A stretch of 64,000 nucleotides of DNA. Origin: Pseudoalteromonas luteoviolacea H33-S (GTDB lineage Bacteria > Pseudomonadota > Gammaproteobacteria > Enterobacterales > Alteromonadaceae). Position 1 is the stretch's first letter; the number at the start of each line of letters is the position of its first letter. Of the stretch, positions 38,990-47,317 are shown in pieces. The translations under genes were made by a program, and so were the position numbers. The notes beneath the pieces were generated by a model. That model searched no databases and was not told the DNA's origin. It saw nothing but the letters and a program-made list of their open reading frames with translations. The stretch covers positions 52,731 through 116,730 of the forward strand of contig NZ_AUXY01000069.1 of NCBI RefSeq assembly GCF_001625695.1, in the 5' to 3' direction.

Positions 38990-39583
38990 TTAACCGCCCC
39001 AACTTTTTGAACTGGCACTGCGACCAAATCCACCGCGACTTTTGGTGCGTGTGATTGTTTTGCTCGGTTTTGGCTTATAGTTAACTATTTTGCTTTTGAC
39101 TGTGGTGGTACCCGCAGAGTTAACACTGGCGACGACACTGTTTTGCGCATTACGATACTTAAAAAAGTCATCTTTACTGCGATAGAGAGGTTTCGCACCT
39201 GAATAGTATTTGCCACTTAAAAAAGCGGCTTTCCTTTTCTTGCGCTTTTTCATCGCGTCGAGGCCTTCATCAACCGCTTCAGCGAGCAGTGCAACCATAA
39301 AACCTGCCATGACTGGTCGCCATAAGCCGCCATTATTTTCACAGCGCTCATAGCCAAAATCGCTCTCGCACAGCTGCTCAGTGGCATAACGAGGTGCTTC
39401 AGATAAATGCTGATCTTGTGCTTGTTCGTAATGAAATAGACACGATGCAGTTTCTACACCAAACGAAGTACACTCATCTACATCTTTAAAAAGCAATGCT
39501 GACTCTTCAGAATCTGAGCACCCGATCAAACCAGCCGAAGTGCCCATCATTAGGGTGAGTTTGATTTGCTTACTGCGTTTCAT
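38990..39583 (-). CDS. DUF1190 family lipoprotein-like protein (YgiB/YjfM)
   Basis: 197 residues from ATG 39583, which has an AAGGAG site 5 bases upstream; a GTG two codons earlier is too close to it. The N-terminal segment ends in a possible lipobox (AGLIGC). The DUF1190 core has three Cys blocks (VDECTSFG, ASCLFHYEQA, CESDFGYERCEN) and the C terminus is Ser/Gly/Lys rich ending SKSWGG. Partner of the YjfC-like ligase in many genomes; function unknown. Confidence 0.85.
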   Translation of the reverse strand: MKRSKQIKLTLMMGTSAGLIGCSDSEESALLFKDVDECTSFGVETASCLFHYEQAQDQHLSEAPRYATEQLCESDFGYERCENNGGLWRPVMAGFMVALLAEAVDEGLDAMKKRKKRKAAFLSGKYYSGAKPLYRSKDDFFKYRNAQNSVVASVNSAGTTTVKSKIVNYKPKPSKTITRTKSRGGFGRSASSKSWGG

Positions 39584-39592
39584 ACTCACTCC

Positions 39593-39997
39593 TTAGTAGG
39601 TCATGCAGGCTGCATTGAGAATGCCCGTAGCCAATGATGCTCCACCTAAGAACAGGCCTGCGCTAATATGATTATTTTCTATTTTCTCCGACAACTTCGG
39701 CATATAAAGTCGTACTAAAAAGAAAGTAAGCAACTGCATCACACCGGCAATAATGCCCCAAATCGCAAAATCTACCAGTGACACAGCATTGACTGCAGCG
39801 CTGGCGATTGGCAATGTAAATCCAATAAGTGTACCACCGAAAGCTGCGGCAGCTGAGGGGTTGTCCTCTTTAACTAGTTTCCATTCGCAATGAGGCGTGA
39901 TTTTCGTATAAACGTATAAAAAGGATAGTATTAGCAAATAGCCAATTAAAAAATATAAAATAAATGGAATAAATCCCTGTAAAGATTCCAAAATCAT
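39593..39997 (-). CDS. DUF350 family inner-membrane protein (YjfL)
   Basis: 134 residues with about four hydrophobic segments and the DUF350 pattern (YTKITPHCEWKLVKEDNPSAAAAFGGTLIGFTLPIASAA). First of the operon, 9 bases before the DUF1190 gene. In E. coli the same trio occurs twice (yjfL/M/C, ygiB/C). Function unknown. Confidence 0.87.
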   Translation of the reverse strand: MILESLQGFIPFILYFLIGYLLILSFLYVYTKITPHCEWKLVKEDNPSAAAAFGGTLIGFTLPIASAAVNAVSLVDFAIWGIIAGVMQLLTFFLVRLYMPKLSEKIENNHISAGLFLGGASLATGILNAACMTY

Positions 39998-40020
39998 TAT
40001 TGTATTAACCTATTATTTTA

Positions 40021-40383
40021 TTATTCGTGAAGTAGTAAATGTTCTAGTTCTCTGTGGAGAATATCATCGTCTCCAATGTTTAATTCTATCAAACGTTTGA
40101 GATGGGTTACACTGTCGATATCTATCTGAGCACAATGCAGCCCTAAATGTGCTTCTTCAATGTGGCGAATTTCGACTTCCATGTTTATCTCTATCTCACT
40201 GCCGGGTAAATTAAATTTTAAGCTCGCTGGCTGTCCCTTCAGTGGCGAAAGCCCGGTTGGTAATGTAATAAGAGCGCCATTTAAGGACAAATCTATAATC
40301 TCGCACTGATAATCGCCTGTTGTCGTCATTAAAAAGGCGGTATTAGAAAATAAGATTCTGGAAAACTTTCTGCGTTCTGTCAT
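40021..40383 (-). CDS. PilZ domain protein
   Basis: 120 residues with the c-di-GMP-binding marks RRKFSR at residues 4-9 and DLSLNGA (D/NxSxxG) near 32. Single-domain PilZ proteins act as c-di-GMP effectors in motility or surface attachment. Its own orientation matches the downstream DUF350 operon, 23 bases away, so it may be cotranscribed. Target unknown. Confidence 0.88.
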   Translation of the reverse strand: MTERRKFSRILFSNTAFLMTTTGDYQCEIIDLSLNGALITLPTGLSPLKGQPASLKFNLPGSEIEINMEVEIRHIEEAHLGLHCAQIDIDSVTHLKRLIELNIGDDDILHRELEHLLLHE

Positions 40384-40446
40384 AAGTCGATCTCGTCATA
40401 TTGATAGTTCAAGTTTAGTCATTTTTTGGCTGACTAACCAGCTATA

Positions 40447-40476
40447 AAAAAGCCCTGAAATTTTTCAGGGCTTTTA
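40447..40476. terminator. Terminator after ettA
   Basis: AAAAGCCCTGAAA/TTTCAGGGCTTTT stem with a short loop; on the minus strand it directly follows the ettA stop. Confidence 0.85.
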
Positions 40477-40494
40477 AATTAATTGTGTATAGAC

Positions 40495-42159
40495 TTAACC
40501 AATTTTTTTGTATTTGATGCGTTTAGGCTCAGCAGCCTCTGCACCAAATGTTTTCTTTAACCACTCTTCGTATTCTGTGTAGTTACCATCGAAGAAATTA
40601 ATCTTCCCTTCGTCACGGTAATCTAGGATATGCGTCGCGATGCGGTCAAGGAACCAACGGTCGTGCGAGATACACATGACACAGCCTGGGAACTCTAAAA
40701 TTGCATTTTCTAGTGCACGAAGCGTTTCTACGTCAAGGTCATTGGTTGGCTCATCCAGTAGGATAACGTTACCACCCGCTTTAAGTAGCTTGGCTAAATG
40801 TAAGCGGTTGCGCTCACCACCAGAAAGGTCTTTGACGAATTTTTGCTGGTCATTGCCTTTGAAGTTAAAGCGGCCCACATAGGCGCGGCTTGGGATTTCG
40901 AAATTGCCGATCTTTAAAATATCTTGGCCATTGGAAATCTCTTGGAAAACGGTATTGCCATCATCCATATTGTCACGGAACTGCTCAACAGTAGCCAGCT
41001 CAACCGTGTCACCGAGTTTGATCTCACCGCTATCTGGTTGCTCTTCACCACTTAACATTCTAAATAGTGTTGATTTACCCGCACCATTGGCACCGATAAT
41101 ACCGACAATCGCACCTTTTGGCATTGCGAAGCTTAAATCATCGATTAAGACACGATCGCCAAAGCCTTTTTTCAGGTTATTGACTTCGATAACTTGATCG
41201 CCCAAGCGAGGACCAGGTGGAATAAATAGCTCGTTGGTCTCATTACGTTTTTGGTAATCAGACTGCTGTAGCTCAGTAAACTGTGCCATACGCGCTTTTG
41301 ATTTTGCCTGACGACCTTTAGGGTTTGAGCGCACCCACTCAAGCTCTTTCTCGATTGATTTTTGACGTGCCTTTTCAGATTTTTCTTCTTGTTTAAGACG
41401 TGCATCTTTTTGTTCAAGCCAAGACGTATAGTTACCTTCCCATGGAATACCATGGCCACGGTCTAGTTCCAAGATCCAGCCAGCAACGTTATCTAGGAAG
41501 TAACGGTCGTGGGTGATTGCAACTACTGTTCCTTCGTAATCATGTAGGAAGCGTTCAAGCCAAGCCACAGACTCAGCATCAAGGTGGTTGGTCGGTTCGT
41601 CCAGTAGCAGCATATCTGGCTTTTCAAGTAATAGACGACAAATTGCAACTCGGCGTCTTTCACCACCAGAGAGGTGTTCTATCTTGGCGTCCCACTCAGG
41701 TAAACGCAGTGCGTCAGCTGCACGCTCAAGTGCGTTGTCTAGGTTATGACCATCATGTGCTTGGATAATGGCTTCTAATTCGCCTTGCTCTTTTGCAAGT
41801 GCGTCAAAATCAGCACCGTCCATCGCGTACTCCGCATAGACTTCGTCTAAACGAGTGAGTGCATTTTTTACTTCACTTACTGCTTCTTCAATGGTTTCAC
41901 GTACGGTTTTGCTTTCATCTAACACAGGCTCCTGTGGTAGGTAGCCAATTTTTGTGCCAGGTTGTGGGCGTGCCTCACCTTCAAACTCTGTATCAACGCC
42001 TGCCATAATGCGCAGTAACGTTGACTTACCCGCGCCGTTTAGACCAAGTACACCAATTTTTGCACCTGGGAAAAAACACAAAGAGATATCTTTAAGAATA
42101 GTACGCTTTGGTGGCACAACTTTGCTCACCCGCGACATTGTATAAATATATTGAGCCAT
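40495..42159 (-). CDS. ettA: Energy-dependent translational throttle protein EttA (ABC-F)
   Basis: Ribosome E-site ABC-F ATPase that gates the first elongation steps by ADP/ATP ratio. 554 residues (E. coli 555). Two ATPase domains: Walker A GLNGAGKST and GANGAGKST, signatures LSGGERRR and LSGGERNR, Walker B LLLDEPTNHLD and ILLDEPTNDLD. A helical linker lies between them with the arm motif WEGNYTSWLEQK. Well conserved; the last clearly chromosomal gene before the tail locus. Confidence 0.95.
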   Translation of the reverse strand: MAQYIYTMSRVSKVVPPKRTILKDISLCFFPGAKIGVLGLNGAGKSTLLRIMAGVDTEFEGEARPQPGTKIGYLPQEPVLDESKTVRETIEEAVSEVKNALTRLDEVYAEYAMDGADFDALAKEQGELEAIIQAHDGHNLDNALERAADALRLPEWDAKIEHLSGGERRRVAICRLLLEKPDMLLLDEPTNHLDAESVAWLERFLHDYEGTVVAITHDRYFLDNVAGWILELDRGHGIPWEGNYTSWLEQKDARLKQEEKSEKARQKSIEKELEWVRSNPKGRQAKSKARMAQFTELQQSDYQKRNETNELFIPPGPRLGDQVIEVNNLKKGFGDRVLIDDLSFAMPKGAIVGIIGANGAGKSTLFRMLSGEEQPDSGEIKLGDTVELATVEQFRDNMDDGNTVFQEISNGQDILKIGNFEIPSRAYVGRFNFKGNDQQKFVKDLSGGERNRLHLAKLLKAGGNVILLDEPTNDLDVETLRALENAILEFPGCVMCISHDRWFLDRIATHILDYRDEGKINFFDGNYTEYEEWLKKTFGAEAAEPKRIKYKKIG

Positions 42160-42743
42160 GAATATAGTCCGACTTATTTTTTATTTCCGCTATTGTAGTT
42201 ACAACTTACGGCGCATTCAACGTAAGTGATCAGATTCACTAAATAAGCTTTGATTTAGTTACGCCGAATAATTGATTGTTTTTTGCTCTCAACTCAGTTG
42301 CGGTATATAAAACCACCAGTTACTCGCGTTTTTTAGCAATAGATTTTCTATTTAACTTCGTTTACATATGAAAATAAAATGAAACCCAGAGCATCATCTT
42401 TTTTTGTATGAAAATACACATTTTTTTTAAGTCTTTATTGTTAGGGCATTTTTGACCTGTTGGAGCGCCTAAAAAAAGGTATTATTTACCTATGCTCAGC
42501 AAAGCTATGAAGGAAAGCTGTTAACTTCCTTAATACTATTCAGAGCAACAAAGAAACACTCATCGCCTGTATGAGTATGAATACCGCCTTTAAAAAGGGG
42601 GAGACTGAAAAAGGTGATTTACCTAATCACTTCACAATCTAGTCATAGATAACTTCACAGCTTATGGCTCCGATCACTCACTGTAAGCTGAACATAACTC
42701 CATATCACCACGAAGCTTAACTGCACAATCAGTAAGGATCGCA
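42160..42743. other. 584-bp non-coding leader region of the tail locus
   Basis: No gene seen. It holds a promoter-like element at 42453-42496 and, after it, about 245 bases of untranslated leader containing three short hairpins: AAGGAA/TTCCTT (42510-42531), ACTCAT/ATGAGT (42558-42576) and GTGATT/AATCAC (42614-42630). The ettA promoter must also lie here, near 42160-42250. The regulator at 42744 has a TAAGGA ribosome-binding site. Confidence 0.6.
42453..42496 (+). promoter_or_regulatory. Conserved tail-locus promoter element, copy 1
   Basis: TGACCTGTT, 6 variable bases, CCT, 18 A+T-rich bases including a TATTAT -10-like box, then CCTATGCT. The same 44-bp layout recurs at 63632 and 63823 with TAAAAT in place of TATTAT. 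The fixed distance (22 bases from TGACC to the -10 box) is too long for a -35 box, so TGACCTGTT is more likely an activator site. Confidence 0.6.
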
Positions 42744-43019
42744 ATGACACAGTCAAGTTACTCATCAAACAGAATTTTTAAAGATAAACGAACACCGCTT
42801 GGCGCGGAAATTCTCCGTTTTGCAAGGCGTATGCGTGGTTTCACTCAAGCGGAGTCAGCCGCCAATTATGGCATTGAAGAGCGAACGCTGAGGCGATGGG
42901 AAAATAGGGAATATAGCCCAAAGTGGAACGATGTGGTGGGTCTAGTGGAAGACGTTTACTCACTCGATATTATAGAAGTAATAGGAAAGCTCAATGATTG
43001 CGACACAAATAACCATTAA
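42744..43019 (+). CDS. XRE-type HTH regulator of the tail locus
   Basis: 91 residues. A helix-turn-helix core is visible in ILRFARRMRGFTQAESAANYGIEERTLRRWENREYSPKW, with the second helix (ERTLRRWE) as recognition helix. It is the first gene behind the conserved promoter element and overlaps the next gene by 26 bases. Probably controls the lysis and tail genes, either as repressor or activator; the sequence does not settle which. Confidence 0.75.
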   Translation: MTQSSYSSNRIFKDKRTPLGAEILRFARRMRGFTQAESAANYGIEERTLRRWENREYSPKWNDVVGLVEDVYSLDIIEVIGKLNDCDTNNH

Positions 43020-43353
43020 ACAAATTCGCAGTGCCTTGAGGCGCTGGGGCAAATATTGGCGACAGCGAGAGCAGGGTAAGGGCTTCAGTCGCCAAGCAAT
43101 AACAGAGCAAACTGGAGGAGGCCATAGTAATTACTTTTCCAGTGACATGATGAATGTACCGGAAGAAATTGAATTACTGGGGCAGTTAATCAGCAAACTG
43201 CGACCAGAATGCATCCGAGCAATACGCGCAAAGTATTTGTTGGATGTTGAACTAAGCCAAGCGGCAAAAATGCTTGGTTTTGATACAAAGCGCTCCGCAG
43301 AGTTTTGGTTAGTTAAGGCCGAAAAAACACTCATGTTGGAGCTGAGCTACTAA
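42994..43353 (+). CDS. Phage antitermination Q-like / late regulator
   Basis: 119 residues; ATG at 42994 inside the end of the preceding gene, with an AGGAAA site. Layout resembles the Q-type antiterminators of the phage 82 kind: an N-terminal IRSALRRWGKYWRQRE block and a C-terminal helix-turn-helix (YLLDVELSQAAKMLGFDTKRSAEFWLVKAEKTL) like sigma region 4. Such proteins sit just ahead of lysis genes and turn on late transcription. Assignment is by pattern; it could be another small HTH protein. Confidence 0.55.
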   Translation: MIATQITIKQIRSALRRWGKYWRQREQGKGFSRQAITEQTGGGHSNYFSSDMMNVPEEIELLGQLISKLRPECIRAIRAKYLLDVELSQAAKMLGFDTKRSAEFWLVKAEKTLMLELSY

Positions 43354-43368
43354 CGAGTAGGAAAATAG

Positions 43369-43788
43369 ATGTCGATCATGAATACGGTTGAGCAAATCAA
43401 GAAACATGAGGGCTATCGACGCTTTCCGTATTACTGTACGGGAGGCAAATTAACGATAGGTTATGGCAGAAATATAGACAGTAAAGGAGTGGATAAAGAA
43501 GAAGCGGAGTATTTACTTGCACAAGATATTAAAAATGCATTAGCTGGGGTAAAGCGTCGCATTGATATATCTCATTGTAATGAAGCGCGCGTAGCCGTAT
43601 TGACAAATATGGCATTCAATATTGGCTTGCAAGGACTGATGGGGTTCAAAAGGATGCTTGAACACGTTCAACAAGGAGAGTTTGAAAGTGCCGCAGTTGA
43701 AATGCTTGATAGTCGTTGGGCAAACCAAGTGCCAAGCCGAGCACAGGAATTGGCGCAGCAAATGTTAAGTGGGGAGTGGCAATCATGA
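43369..43788 (+). CDS. Phage lysozyme (GH24 muramidase, endolysin)
   Basis: 139 residues, no signal peptide. GH24 catalytic layout E-x8-D/C-x5-T is met as Glu14, Cys23 and Thr29 (KKHEGY, YYCTGG, KLTIGYG). The Asp of T4 lysozyme is Cys here, a known variant in this family. Further family blocks: NEARVAVLTNMAFNIG and SRWANQVPSRAQELAQQM. With no export signal, it needs the holin encoded next. Degrades peptidoglycan to release particles. Confidence 0.92.
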   Translation: MSIMNTVEQIKKHEGYRRFPYYCTGGKLTIGYGRNIDSKGVDKEEAEYLLAQDIKNALAGVKRRIDISHCNEARVAVLTNMAFNIGLQGLMGFKRMLEHVQQGEFESAAVEMLDSRWANQVPSRAQELAQQMLSGEWQS

Positions 43789-44183
43789 ACTGGCTTACAA
43801 ATTTGTTCACTGGCAGTGTGAGAGAGCCACTGCAGGTAGTCGGTGAAATTATAGATGAGTTGTATACGAGTGAAGAAGAAGTGCTCGAACAGCATGTTAT
43901 AAAAGCAAGGCTACTGAATAAGCAAAGTGAAATACAAGCACATATAAATTCAGTACAGGCAAGTCACCGAAGTCGATTTGTTGCTGGCGCTCGACCATTT
44001 TTGATGTGGGTATGTGGGCTGGGATTTTTGTTTGCTTTTGTGATCAACCCAATATTACAGTGGTTGTTTCCAGAGCAAGGGGTACCCGTTTTGCCACTTG
44101 AAGTGATGTTGGAATTGACTTTAGGTATGTTGGGGTTAGCAGGCCTTCGCACCATTGAAAAGTTGAAAGGAGTGGCAAAGTGA
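43785..44183 (+). CDS. 3TM-type holin
   Basis: 132 residues from ATG 43785, which overlaps the lysozyme stop (ATGA). N-terminal amphipathic/coiled part, then RFVAGARPFLMWVCGLGFLFAFVINP and a second hydrophobic region (LPLEVMLELTLGMLGLAGLRTIEKLKG), the pattern of GTA_holin_3TM proteins. Forms the membrane lesion that lets the lysozyme out. Next gene overlaps by 4 bases. Confidence 0.82.
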   Translation: MNWLTNLFTGSVREPLQVVGEIIDELYTSEEEVLEQHVIKARLLNKQSEIQAHINSVQASHRSRFVAGARPFLMWVCGLGFLFAFVINPILQWLFPEQGVPVLPLEVMLELTLGMLGLAGLRTIEKLKGVAK

Positions 44184-44428
44184 GACAACCTGAAAACTGG
44201 CAAATGAAAAAGGAATTGAGTTTAGCCCACATTCTTACAACGATTGCCTTGGTTGTATCAAGCATCTTGTATCTAAGCGATTTAGATAAACGCATTACGA
44301 CTAACTCTCAAGAGTTAGCCCACTTAAAACAGATCCGCAAAGAAGATCAAAAGCGGATTGAAAAGCGCCTAGATTCAATTGATAAAAAATTGGACGCGCT
44401 ATTAAGCGCAAAGCGCTCTAACCCATAA
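44180..44428 (+). CDS. Small membrane-anchored coiled-coil protein (spanin-like or holin accessory)
   Basis: 82 residues; GTG start at 44180 overlapping the holin stop (GTGA). One TM helix (about 17-33, HILTTIALVVSSILYL) followed by a charged coiled coil (DLDKRITTNSQELAHLK...KRLDSIDKKLDALL). This topology fits an inner-membrane spanin subunit or DUF2730-type lysis accessory. No outer-membrane spanin is seen next to it, so the role stays open. Confidence 0.7.
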   Translation: MRQPENWQMKKELSLAHILTTIALVVSSILYLSDLDKRITTNSQELAHLKQIRKEDQKRIEKRLDSIDKKLDALLSAKRSNP

Positions 44429-44547
44429 GGCCTTATCTGGCCACTGTTTAAAAATCCCTTTTTTGTAATTAATCACTTAAATCCATGTGCACAAGCTATG
44501 AGATTGCATGTGCGTTCGTGCGCAAACGTATTATCAGGAGACGAATT

Positions 44548-45384
44548 GTGAGTACAGCCATCGAATTAGCTAAATTGCCACCACCTCAGGTCATTGAAGC
44601 GCTTAGTTATGATGAGATTTATAAGCAAATGGAGCAGGCTCTGCTCGACAAGTTGCCGGATCATGCTTTATTGGCCTCTGATCCAGCGATTAAATTAATT
44701 GAAGTTGCGTCGTATCGCGAACTTTTACTCAGACAAAGGATTAATGACGCGGCAAAATCTGTGATGCTGGCGTTTTCGCAAGGCAACGACTTAGATAATT
44801 TAGGTGCTTTGTTTGGTATTGGACGCGCTGAAAATGAAGGTGATGAACGCTATCGCCAAAGAATCCCTCTATCGTTAGAAAGCTATAGCATGGCTGGTAC
44901 TAAGGGAGCATATGAATATCACACCTTCTCTGCCAACGATAAAATTAGAGATGTTTATGTAGACTCGGATAGTCCCGGCTATGTAAATATATACGCGTTG
45001 ATAGATACCATGACACAATCGCAAGCCAACGAAATTAAAGCCGATATTGATGACAGGCTTAATGACGAAGATATTAGACCCATTACAGACAAAGTTGTCA
45101 CCCAGTGGGTAATGCCAACAATTGAGACGCTTAGTGCACAAATTTATTTAAATATAGGCGCTAATAAGCAACAAGTTGAACTGGCGATTATGCAGGCACT
45201 CGACGCCTTTATTGCCGAGCATTGTAAGTTAGGCTCAGAGATCCCTCACTCGGGTATCATTGATGCATTGCATCAGCCAGGAGTGCGAAAAGTGAAGTTA
45301 CTGACGCCCACGGAAGACTTACAGCCTGCGGTTAATCAAGCATATAGCTTGGATATTAATTTACAATTTCCAGATGAGGCTTAA
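44548..45384 (+). CDS. Baseplate J-like protein, module 1
   Basis: 278 residues from the GTG at 44548 (VSTAIELAKL), which has a CAGGAG site; the frame extends 63 bases upstream without a better start. P2 gpJ/gp47 family wedge protein: LPPPQVIEAL, the shared SYRELLLRQRIN block, DNLGALFGIGR, GDERYRQRI, and C-terminal HSGIIDALHQPGVRKV. Builds the baseplate wedge with the gpI-like partner encoded 2 bases on. First of three paralogues. Confidence 0.9.
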   Translation: MSTAIELAKLPPPQVIEALSYDEIYKQMEQALLDKLPDHALLASDPAIKLIEVASYRELLLRQRINDAAKSVMLAFSQGNDLDNLGALFGIGRAENEGDERYRQRIPLSLESYSMAGTKGAYEYHTFSANDKIRDVYVDSDSPGYVNIYALIDTMTQSQANEIKADIDDRLNDEDIRPITDKVVTQWVMPTIETLSAQIYLNIGANKQQVELAIMQALDAFIAEHCKLGSEIPHSGIIDALHQPGVRKVKLLTPTEDLQPAVNQAYSLDINLQFPDEA

Positions 45385-45386
45385 CT

Positions 45387-46397
45387 ATGAGCGAAAAGTC
45401 ACTCTTGCCTCGCAATACGACTCAATTAGAAAAAACAATTGAGCAGCAGTTATCACATACTCGTGAGCAATTTAATATTACCACTGTGATCCCGGATTAT
45501 ATTGGCTCGCAGTGGGACCCGTTGACTTGCCCTGAAGCTTTGTTGCCATGGTTGGCATGGGCGCTATCGGTTGATGAATGGAAAGAAGATTGGCCTGTAG
45601 AAACCAAGCGGGCAATGATAGCTAACTCTGTATCTGTGCATAAGCACAAAGGGACGGTGGGCGCGGTTAAACGCGCGCTGGCATCGCTCGGTCTCGAAAT
45701 AGAATTTTTTGAATGGTTTGAAGATATCGATGATGTCTATATAGCGCCACATCACAGTGGCGAGCCACATACGTTTACGTTTATTGCGTGGGCAAACGCA
45801 GTGCCTTATACCAGTCGCGCGGTGGTGCTTGACCAAAAGCTGTATGATGCAATAAATCGTGTGACTAACCAAACCAAGCCTCAACGAGCACATTTTGATT
45901 TTTTAGTTGGCATGAAGATGTCGTCGCAAATTGCTGCGGCCACCAGTGGTCACGGCTTTGCCTCAAGTCGACTTTATGCCAAGGTTATGCCGCACACTAA
46001 AGAACGTGCGGGCAGCAATACACTTTCACTCGCTGGTGCTATTTCTGGGCATCGCACAGCCTCTTCTCGCTATTACGCAGCCTCTTCTTCTGAGCGCAAG
46101 ATCACATCATCAGTTCAACCAGGCTGCGCCCTTGTTATTAGAAAAAAGGTGCCTTTGGTTAGTCGCCAGCGCATCAACACTGCCAGTGAGCGAAAGTTAA
46201 GAGCGGGTGCCAAACTCGGGTTTGGCGCGGCACTTTCTACTGGGTCAGGCCAAGTTGTCAGGACCTATATACGCAGTGATCAAACCATGCCTTCGCGTTT
46301 GATTGAATTTAGCAGCCGTCTTACGGGCGCTATGTCAAACAGCGCAAAGCAAACGACAGTCTGTCGTTTGTACTTCAATGCAGTGTCTGCATCGTAA
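45387..46397 (+). CDS. Tail protein I-like baseplate protein, module 1
   Basis: 336 residues. The N-terminal about 180 residues match P2 gpI: LPRNTTQLEKTIEQ, WDPLTCPEALLPWLAWALSVDEW, then HKGTVGAVKRALASLG and AHFDFLVGM. P2 gpI itself is 176 residues. Here a 150-residue C-terminal extension follows, rich in Ser, Ala, Arg and His with repeating TSGHGFASSRLYA / SGHRTASSRYYA units. The extension may be where the collar or fibre docks (inference). Confidence 0.88.
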   Translation: MSEKSLLPRNTTQLEKTIEQQLSHTREQFNITTVIPDYIGSQWDPLTCPEALLPWLAWALSVDEWKEDWPVETKRAMIANSVSVHKHKGTVGAVKRALASLGLEIEFFEWFEDIDDVYIAPHHSGEPHTFTFIAWANAVPYTSRAVVLDQKLYDAINRVTNQTKPQRAHFDFLVGMKMSSQIAAATSGHGFASSRLYAKVMPHTKERAGSNTLSLAGAISGHRTASSRYYAASSSERKITSSVQPGCALVIRKKVPLVSRQRINTASERKLRAGAKLGFGAALSTGSGQVVRTYIRSDQTMPSRLIEFSSRLTGAMSNSAKQTTVCRLYFNAVSAS

Positions 46398-46422
46398 ATT
46401 TTGATAAACAAGGAGTGCAATA

Positions 46423-46977
46423 GTGAGCACGATTTTACAACCGGTGATCACGTCAGCGGGACTGGCTGCTGTGTTCAGAGCACAGCAAAATGGCTTTAAA
46501 GCCAAAATCACCAAAATTGGGATTGGCTCAGGTGTGCATCAAGTGGATGAAAACACCACCAATCTGAAAGCAGAGCGATATCGTCTGGATATTGACTGCG
46601 CAGAATATGATGAAGCAAATAAACAGCTTCACTTAACTGTACGCGACGACTCTAAAGTGGCGGATGACGGATTTTTTGTCAACGAGGTCGGTTTTTATAC
46701 CGAAGAAGAAGTTAACGGACAAATACGTCATGTGTTGTTTGCTGTGTATTCAGCAACGGATCCGATTGCGTATAAATCAAATGATATTGATCTGTTATTG
46801 GCGTTTGACCTGACACTGACAGGTGTGCCGGGCGATGCTATCACCATTATTGATAAAGGGGTCGACTTCAATATATTGATAGCCCCTGAGCTTGCCAAAA
46901 TGGCGCGTTCACAGATCATGAATATGTATCGTCATTTAAAACAAAAGTTTGCATTAATTGACAAAGGTATTTTGTAA
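46423..46977 (+). CDS. Tail-collar fibre protein (DUF3751-like), module 1
   Basis: 184 residues; GTG start at 46423 with AAGGAG. Corresponds to the N-terminal collar part of P2 gpH only: ILQPVITSAGLAAVFRAQQNGFKAKITKIGIGSG, DDGFFVNEVGFYTEE, LLLAFDLTLTGVPGDAI. In P2 this domain is fused to the fibre tip; here it is a stand-alone adapter and the tips are separate genes. Confidence 0.87.
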   Translation: MSTILQPVITSAGLAAVFRAQQNGFKAKITKIGIGSGVHQVDENTTNLKAERYRLDIDCAEYDEANKQLHLTVRDDSKVADDGFFVNEVGFYTEEEVNGQIRHVLFAVYSATDPIAYKSNDIDLLLAFDLTLTGVPGDAITIIDKGVDFNILIAPELAKMARSQIMNMYRHLKQKFALIDKGIL

Positions 46978-46986
46978 GGAAATTTC

Positions 46987-47256
46987 ATGAAAAAAGTAGA
47001 TAACCAGCGTGCACAAACGTTAGCAGAAGAGGCACTTAAGTTGATGCAAGAAGCAAAAGTATTGCAGCAACAAGCGCAATGTCAGGCAGCTCGCATTTTG
47101 GGTTACCAACAACAGAGTGATGGCTTGGCCTTTAAATATTTAGCGGCGACAGCCGAGCATGGTGAACATAGCCAGCAAGCATGTGATGCTAAACAGGCTT
47201 GGCTCCATTCTAGAAAGTCTGTGCAGGCGCGTTATCCAAAATTTCATGGAAAATAA
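46987..47256 (+). CDS. Small fibre-associated protein, type B
   Basis: 89 residues. The N-terminal half is a Gln/Ala-rich coiled coil; the C-terminal half (GYQQQSDGLAFKYLAATAEHG...DAKQAWLHSRKSVQARYPK) is clearly homologous to the C-terminal half of the protein at 50676-50978. Position after a collar gene suggests a fibre-assembly or linker protein. No known family recognised. Confidence 0.7.
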   Translation: MKKVDNQRAQTLAEEALKLMQEAKVLQQQAQCQAARILGYQQQSDGLAFKYLAATAEHGEHSQQACDAKQAWLHSRKSVQARYPKFHGK

Positions 47257-47271
47257 TTCAAAACAGATTTT

Positions 47272-47298
47272 AAAAAGCCCGCTTTTAGCGGGCTTTTT
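47272..47298 (+). terminator. Terminator before fibre cassette 1
   Basis: AAAAAGCCCGC/GCGGGCTTTTT stem around TTTTA. It sits between the collar/type B gene and the first fibre, within the otherwise co-oriented block. Confidence 0.88.
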
Positions 47299-47317
47299 AC
47301 ATAAATGGAGAACGTAA

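Noticed and set aside
42160..42743. Attachment site repeats flanking the tail locus
   Set aside because: The 44-bp similarity between the left and right ends has promoter layout and three copies, two in tandem, which fits shared regulation better than an att site.
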